Positions 24,647 to 29,098 of a stretch of 29,098 bases of DNA are shown here, piece by piece. The notes beneath the pieces were generated by a model. It was not told the DNA's origin, did not search any database, and was given only the letters and a program-made list of their open reading frames with translations. Made by a program: the position numbers and the translations under genes. Source of the DNA: CAADGU01 sp964581605 (GTDB lineage Bacteria; Chloroflexota; Anaerolineae; Promineifilales; Promineifilaceae); contig CAZOPF010000075.1 in NCBI GenBank assembly GCA_964581605.1, forward strand, positions 1 through 29,098, given 5' to 3'. Numbering within the stretch: position 1 is the first letter of the stretch; the number at the start of each line of letters is the position of its first letter.

Positions 24647-25573
24647 TTACGGTACCAGCACCGTATCAATGACATGAATCACGCCGTTAGAAGCGCGGAT
24701 GTTGAATAACACCACCGTTGCTCCGTCCACCGTCACCGGCCCGCCATTAAACGAGACAGGTAACTTGGCGCCATTGAGCGTGGGCAAGGCACTGCTGTTG
24801 GCTACCTGGTTGATGCTCAAGGCATCATTCACCACATGGTATGTCAGGATTTTGGTCAAATCCCCTGTGGGATCGGCCAGTAAAGCATTGATGGTATCTT
24901 CGCCCAGGGCAGCAAACGCATCGTCAGTCGGGGCGAAAACGGTATAGTTACCAGGGCTGGCAAAGACGTTCACCAGACCGGCGGCGTCTAACGCAGCCAC
25001 CAGTGTATCAAAATTGCCATTTGCCACCGCAATCTCCGCAATGGTCATATCAGGATCGCCCAAGGGCGAAAGATCAAGAGCGTTAACCGGCGGGGGAATA
25101 ACCGCATCAATCACGTGGATAATGCCATTCGAGGCTTCAATGTCGGTCATCACGATATTGGCGGTTACGCCGTCGGGCGTGGTGATGACGGCATTGCCAT
25201 CTTCAACGGCTACTGAAAAGGATTTGCCAGCAAAAGCGGTATCAAGTTCACCTTCGGCCAGCACATCGGCGGCTTTGAGGCTGCCCGGCACCACATGGTA
25301 GAGCAGGATGTTTGGCAGGGTGGCTTCTGGGTTAATGCCGCTGGCCGCCAGTGCAGCAAAGGCGTCATCAGTGGGGGCGAAGACGGTGAAGGGGCCATCG
25401 CTTTCCAGCGTCCCTTTCAAACCGGCGGCATTGACGGCCGCCACCAGTTGCGTGAAGTTGCCATTTTCTTTGGCAATGTCATAAATGGTGTTGCCAGAAG
25501 CGGCCGTCAGGCTGCTCGTTGCCAGCAGCAATAACAAGGACATAACAGCTAAAGCAAAAATTTTCTTGAACAT
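24647..25573 (-). CDS. Secreted two-domain fasciclin (FAS1) protein
   Basis: 308 residues with an N-terminal signal peptide (MFKKIFALAVMSLLLLLATSSLTAASG, cleavage near residue 25), so it is exported. Two FAS1 domains follow (about 28-162 and 176-308). Each has the H1 motif (FTVFAPTDDAFAAL, YTVFAPTDDAFAAL), the YHVV strand (ILLYHVVPGSL, ILTYHVVNDAL) and the H2-type end (SNGIIHVIDAVIPP, SNGVIHVIDTVLVP). No lipobox or membrane anchor is seen. FAS1 domains mediate adhesion at the cell surface or in biofilm matrix. An AAGGAG ribosome site precedes the ATG. It is monocistronic, with a good terminator. ACGGCCGT is absent from it. Confidence 0.95.
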   Translation of the reverse strand: MFKKIFALAVMSLLLLLATSSLTAASGNTIYDIAKENGNFTQLVAAVNAAGLKGTLESDGPFTVFAPTDDAFAALAASGINPEATLPNILLYHVVPGSLKAADVLAEGELDTAFAGKSFSVAVEDGNAVITTPDGVTANIVMTDIEASNGIIHVIDAVIPPPVNALDLSPLGDPDMTIAEIAVANGNFDTLVAALDAAGLVNVFASPGNYTVFAPTDDAFAALGEDTINALLADPTGDLTKILTYHVVNDALSINQVANSSALPTLNGAKLPVSFNGGPVTVDGATVVLFNIRASNGVIHVIDTVLVP

Positions 25574-25887
25574 TTGTAACTCCTTTTTTGGTTTGTAAAA
25601 CTTTTGTTTTTTTTGACAAAACCGATTATCGGAAGGTATGCAGAAAAGTGTACAAATACTTATTTTTGTTTAATAAATGTATATATATCGTACAATTTTT
25701 CAATCCATTCCACGCCTGTTTTGTCGGCTCATCAGTTGTTTCTATCCTGAATACGCGGGGTGTACTGATTTTGTATGTATCAAACCAAAAAATTCGTTAC
25801 AAAATGTATATAAGCTGGGGGGGGGTAGCTTGTGATTAATGGCAGGCATGATGGGTGAAGTTTTCATTCACGCATCACACCCATTCC
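25574..25887. other. AT-rich intergenic region between fasciclin and the ABC importer
   Basis: A 314-base gap, clearly richer in A/T than its surroundings. It must hold the fasciclin promoter (minus strand): TTGTCA near 25616-25611 is a possible -35 without a convincing -10, and TATATA-type boxes lie near 25680-25688. It also contains a run of nine G (25817-25825). A plus-strand frame at 25588-25839 has no ribosome site or family resemblance and is not called. Confidence 0.5.
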
Positions 25888-27192
25888 CTACGGCCCGGCC
25901 GTTTCCCCCAACAAAAAGTATTCTTGGGTGCGCAGCCGGGCACTTTCGCCGGCGTCCTGGGGTGAAATGTCGCCATAAAAAGCGCGTTCGATCTCTTCGC
26001 TGGCCGTGTTTTCAATTTCCATCCAGGTGCTGATGAGTGGAACCTGGCGCAAGGTATCGGCCGTATCCAGCCATACCCGGCTATGAGCCGGTGGTTTGGT
26101 GGGGTCTAAAAAGGCGGGGGATTCCGCCACTGCCATCAACGAAGGCACTGTACGGCCCGATTGCGCTACTATCGTCTGCCCCTCCGGCGAATTGGCAAAC
26201 TCAATGAACTGCCAGGCAGCCTCTTTGTTCGCGGCTACGGATGACAGGCAGTAGCCATCGCTGTGCAATACACCGGCTTCCTGTTTGCCGCGTGGCAGCG
26301 GGGCCACATCCCAGGTGAAACTTTCAATTTCACGGTAACTGGGTGTACCCCGGCGGCTGTCTAAAAACATGGCTGTGCTCCCGGCCACAAAACGGCTTTC
26401 GCTATCTTGAGAGGCTTCAGCTACCCGATCTGGAACGACGTGGTACTCTGTTTGTAGCGCCGTAAACCAGGCCAACGCCTCTGAGGCCGGGTAAACGTCC
26501 AAAAGGAGAGCGGTGGGGTTGGCTTCATCATCTACGATGACGCCACCATTTTGCCAGACAAAGGGGGCGACGCGGAAGAGTATGGGGGCGATGCCCAGCC
26601 CGTATTGGTCAATCTGGCCGTCGCTGTTGGTGTCTTTGGTGAGGGCTACGGCCGTTGCCAGAAACTCATCCCACGTCCAATCATCTGCCGGATACTTATC
26701 CGCCGGATAAGTATCTGCCGGATAGGGCAGTCCGGCCGCGTCGAATAAATCCTGGTTGTAATACACCACCAGCGAGGAAATGTTCTGCGGCAGGCACATC
26801 AACTCGCCGCGCCAGTTAAACGCTTCCAACGCTACCGGGTAAAAATCGGCCGGTTGAATGATCTCGCTTTCATTCAGGTATTCCGTGAGTGGGGTGAGCA
26901 AATCTTTGGCGGCAAAAGCGGCCATGTGGCGATAATTCATCAACGAGACATCGGGCGGCGTTCCGGCGGCGTAATCGGTCGCCAGCCGGGTCCGGTAATC
27001 TCCCTGCGAGGGGATGTGGGTGACTTCAATGTCAATGTCGGGGTATTTTTCCATGAAAGCGTCCACTAATTCCTGGTAGGCGGCCTGTTCGGTCGGGTCG
27101 CCAAAGGTCATAAAAGTGACCGTCTCTCGCTGCTGGCGGCTGCAGGCTGCCAGCAACAAAAGGATAAGGACGAGATAAAACATACTTCGCAT
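25888..27192 (-). CDS. Carbohydrate ABC transporter substrate-binding lipoprotein
   Basis: 434 residues. Signal peptide with lipobox LLAAC, Cys17 being the lipidated residue, so it is membrane-anchored. The fold is that of family 1 solute-binding proteins: VTFMTFGDPTEQAAYQELVDAFMEKYPDIDIEV, YNQDLFDAAGLPYP, WTWDEFLATAVALT, FVAGSTAMFLDSRRG, EAAWQFIEFANSPEGQ. DTNSDGQIDQYG looks like an EF-hand-type calcium loop, common in these proteins. Residues about 157-171 are three copies of a 5-residue unit (PADTY, PADKY, PADDW) encoded by a 15-base tandem repeat. It is the last gene of the importer operon, 23 bases after permease 2. The sugar is not deducible. Confidence 0.92.
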   Translation of the reverse strand: MRSMFYLVLILLLLAACSRQQRETVTFMTFGDPTEQAAYQELVDAFMEKYPDIDIEVTHIPSQGDYRTRLATDYAAGTPPDVSLMNYRHMAAFAAKDLLTPLTEYLNESEIIQPADFYPVALEAFNWRGELMCLPQNISSLVVYYNQDLFDAAGLPYPADTYPADKYPADDWTWDEFLATAVALTKDTNSDGQIDQYGLGIAPILFRVAPFVWQNGGVIVDDEANPTALLLDVYPASEALAWFTALQTEYHVVPDRVAEASQDSESRFVAGSTAMFLDSRRGTPSYREIESFTWDVAPLPRGKQEAGVLHSDGYCLSSVAANKEAAWQFIEFANSPEGQTIVAQSGRTVPSLMAVAESPAFLDPTKPPAHSRVWLDTADTLRQVPLISTWMEIENTASEEIERAFYGDISPQDAGESARLRTQEYFLLGETAGP

Positions 27193-27215
27193 GGTTTCTC
27201 CTTGTTTACGAGCGA

Positions 27216-28034
27216 TTACAAACGCTGTTGCCGATTAAAATGGAATAGAGCGATGCTGAAAAGTAGGACGGGGATGAATAAGGCCCAGACGGTTCCGGCC
27301 ATGAGCAGGGGCCAGTCGGCGCGGGGCATGGCCTGGAGTAGTTGCAGGGCGACGGGCAGTGTGAACAGCCGTTGGCGACTCAGGTAGAGCAGAGGGTTGA
27401 TGAAGTCGCCCCAATAGAGGAAGAAGGTGAGCAGGGCTACGGCCGTCGTCGTCGGCCGTACCATTGGCAGCGCTACCAGCCACCACAATTGCAGCACCCC
27501 GGCCCCATCCAGCCGGGCGGCGTCATACACCGCGGCGGGGATCCGGCGAAATGCCCGGTAGAACATGAGCACAAAAAAGGGGCCGCCCCCCATCCAGGCC
27601 GTGGCGATGAGCGCCCAGTAGCTATCCAGCCATCCCAACCATTTGTACACCAGAAAACGGGTAGACCAGAGGCTAATTTCTGGCACTATGAGGACAACCA
27701 GGGTGATGAGCAGCCAGCGGCGTTGGCTGGCCTGGGGCAGCCGGGCCATGCCCAGCCCGGCCCAGGAGCCGGTGAGCAGCGCCAGGGGCACGGCCGTGCC
27801 TGCCACCAGCAGCGAATTGAACGTAAACCGTGCCAATGGCAGGCTCGTCCAGATACGGCCGAAGTTTGCCAGCGTCAGGCCATCCGGCCACAGTTGCAGG
27901 CCGGTGGGCAACGGCCCGGTGGGAAGCGGCCGTCCCAATGGATGCAGTGCCGCGCTGACCACCCACAACACGGGCAGGACAAAAAGGAGGGCGATGAACA
28001 GGGTGACGGCCGTGCGTGCCCATGTCCGGCTCAT
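27216..28034 (-). CDS. Carbohydrate ABC transporter permease (MalG type)
   Basis: 272 residues from the ATG at 28034, chosen because it overlaps the permease-1 stop by ATGA; a longer frame to 28127 would lie inside permease 1. About six membrane helices are visible, beginning TAVTLFIALLFVLPVLWVVSAAL. The EAA-type cytoplasmic loop that contacts the ATPase is VYDAARLDGAGVLQLWWLVALPMVRP. This is the second permease of the CUT1-type importer. No ATPase gene is present in the window; CUT1 systems often share an MsmK/UgpC-type ATPase encoded elsewhere. Confidence 0.93.
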   Translation of the reverse strand: MSRTWARTAVTLFIALLFVLPVLWVVSAALHPLGRPLPTGPLPTGLQLWPDGLTLANFGRIWTSLPLARFTFNSLLVAGTAVPLALLTGSWAGLGMARLPQASQRRWLLITLVVLIVPEISLWSTRFLVYKWLGWLDSYWALIATAWMGGGPFFVLMFYRAFRRIPAAVYDAARLDGAGVLQLWWLVALPMVRPTTTAVALLTFFLYWGDFINPLLYLSRQRLFTLPVALQLLQAMPRADWPLLMAGTVWALFIPVLLFSIALFHFNRQQRL

Positions 28035-28981
28035 AAGAAATAATCCTCCGTGGCCCCCACCTGCCACTGCCGGGCTACGATCAGCAAGACCACGACTAAT
28101 CCCCCGGTGAGCGCATACAACACCCACAACGCGGCCGCAGCTGTGCCAAATGAGAAGAGATCAAAACCCTGCTCATAAATGAATTGGGGTAATGTGTAAG
28201 TGGTGTAATAGGGGCCGCCCTGGGTCATCAGGTAAGCGGCCGTAAACGAGTTTTGCAGCACCAGCACCACATCCCGCAGCGTCAGCAGCAGCAAAATAGG
28301 GGCAATGAGGGGCAGGATAATGTGGCGCAGCACGGCCGTGCGGCCGGCCCCATCTACCCGCGCTGCTTCTTCCAACTCCGGCGGCATATCATACAGCGCC
28401 GCCAGGCTGACCAGGAATCCTTCGCCAATTTGCCACAGCAAGGCCAGTACCAGCCCCGGTTTGGCCCACACACCATCGGCCAGCCAGGCGGGTGGGGCCA
28501 GCCCCACGCTTTGCAGCAGCGCATTGAGCGGCCCGTAGAGCGGGTTCAATACCCACAGCCAGATCAGGGCATAAGCCGCGCCGGGGATCACCGCCGGTAA
28601 GTACACAGCGCCACGTACCCATTGCACCAGACGGCCGTCATGCTGCAACCAGCGCGCCAACAAAAACGCCCCGGCCACCCGCAACGGCACCGCCACCACC
28701 ACCAACGCCAGTGAATGTTGCACACTGAGCAAGAACAACTCATCGGTAAATATCAACCGGAAATTGAGTAACCGGGCAAATTGGGGTGGGCTGAGGGCAT
28801 CGTAATGAAAAAAGGCCAGGGAAAAGGCCAGCAGCGCGGGAATGACGACCAACACCAGAATGGCAATCTGGTAAGGCAGCAGCAGCAGTCGCAGCCGGGT
28901 CTGGTAGGAAGGAGGCCAAATTCGGGACACAGGTGGGGGATTATAGTGGTAATTGAGTAATTGGGTAATTGCATCGGCCAA
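28031..28981 (-). CDS. Carbohydrate ABC transporter permease (MalF type)
   Basis: 316 residues if the TTG at 28981 is the start; a GTG at 28930 (before SRIWPPSYQ) gives 299. About six membrane helices follow, starting LLLLPYQIAILVLVVIPALLAFSLAFF. The EAA loop is PELEEAARVDGAGRTAVLRHIILPLIAP. The first 14 codons of the longer version come from a GTAATTG microrepeat, so the true start may be the GTG; neither has a clear ribosome site. First gene of the importer operon (permease 1, permease 2, binding protein). The family normally forms a heterodimer with the MalG-type partner. Confidence 0.9.
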   Translation of the reverse strand: MADAITQLLNYHYNPPPVSRIWPPSYQTRLRLLLLPYQIAILVLVVIPALLAFSLAFFHYDALSPPQFARLLNFRLIFTDELFLLSVQHSLALVVVAVPLRVAGAFLLARWLQHDGRLVQWVRGAVYLPAVIPGAAYALIWLWVLNPLYGPLNALLQSVGLAPPAWLADGVWAKPGLVLALLWQIGEGFLVSLAALYDMPPELEEAARVDGAGRTAVLRHIILPLIAPILLLLTLRDVVLVLQNSFTAAYLMTQGGPYYTTYTLPQFIYEQGFDLFSFGTAAAALWVLYALTGGLVVVLLIVARQWQVGATEDYFL

Positions 28982-28985
28982 TTAC
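28945..28985. repeat. GTAATTG microrepeat at the permease start
   Basis: GGTAATTGAGTAATTGGGTAATTG faces a short complement, CCAATTACC (28978-28986). It covers the putative start region of the MalF-type permease. The remaining 29 kb-edge bases (28987-29098) show no gene. Confidence 0.6.
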
Positions 28986-29098
28986 CAGAGGGTGTGTTTC
29001 AAATGAGGTGGAGGAGTGGGTATCCTCAGATGGCCACCGTTCATATCTAAGTGAGCGTCTAAAAATTACTCGCCGATTTGGAGCGCGGACATCTTGTC

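Noticed and set aside
25817..25825. Run of nine G as a phase-variation tract
   Set aside because: It is intergenic and not placed at a promoter spacer or in a reading frame that I can identify.
25588..25839. Plus-strand 83-residue frame
   Set aside because: It lies in an AT-rich promoter gap, without ribosome site or recognisable domain.
28035..28127. Longer N-terminus for the MalG-type permease
   Set aside because: It would lie inside permease 1; the ATGA overlap at 28034 is the normal arrangement.

Overview
The window looks like a chromosomal segment of a free-living, GC-rich bacterium. Chloroflexota (an Anaerolineae- or Ardenticatenia-like lineage) is my best guess. It rests on the gene style: a long BTAD/NB-ARC/TPR regulator, paired DUF488 genes, a lone ftsZ, a carbohydrate ABC importer without its own ATPase, a secreted fasciclin protein and many relict palindromic repeats. 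This is inference, not a database match. No rRNA, tRNA or CRISPR array was seen.

Layout. (1) 1-1007, minus: a stand-alone GyrA C-terminal beta-propeller protein running off the left edge. (2) 1008-1528: a repeat-bearing gap with one doubtful glycine-zipper ORF. (3) 1529-6348, minus: a probable operon read as DUF488, DUF488, dual-OB/RecQ helicase, PepSY-like protein, C39-like cysteine peptidase. (4) 6349-6647: a multi-hairpin repeat. (5) 6648-9542: a PqqB-like metallo-beta-lactamase-fold protein (plus), convergent with an aminotransferase-CYTH pair (minus). (6) 9849-16071, plus: a cytochrome P450 and a 1588-residue DUF4011/SF1 helicase/nuclease of defence type. (7) 16055-17627, plus: a small HTH protein behind a promoter with four regularly arranged half-sites, then ftsZ. 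(8) 17628-18368: terminators and a second copy of the multi-hairpin repeat. (9) 18369-21446: the BTAD/NB-ARC/TPR regulator. (10) 21433-24595: a patch of apparently foreign DNA between 25-bp direct repeats. It carries a decayed IS110-type transposase, a second transposase fragment, inverted repeats and a TPR histidine kinase. (11) 24647-25573, minus: a secreted two-domain fasciclin protein. (12) 25888-28981, minus: a carbohydrate ABC importer (two permeases and a lipoprotein).

The most striking feature is not a gene. The palindromic octamer ACGGCCGT occurs about 59 times by my hand count, roughly once per 0.5 kb, where base composition predicts about one. It lies mostly inside genes in several reading frames, resembles in behaviour the HIP1 octamer of cyanobacteria, and is nearly absent from the foreign patch. 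A second layer is a set of 7-8 base microrepeats in facing inverted arms. They sit next to gene ends and, in two helicase genes, inside the reading frame.

How the genes work together: the DUF488/DUF488/RecQ set and the DUF4011 helicase-nuclease suggest nucleic-acid processing or defence. The ABC importer feeds sugar uptake. The FtsZ/HTH pair suggests a cell-division gene next to a locally regulated DNA-binding protein. The remaining genes are metabolic or regulatory singletons.
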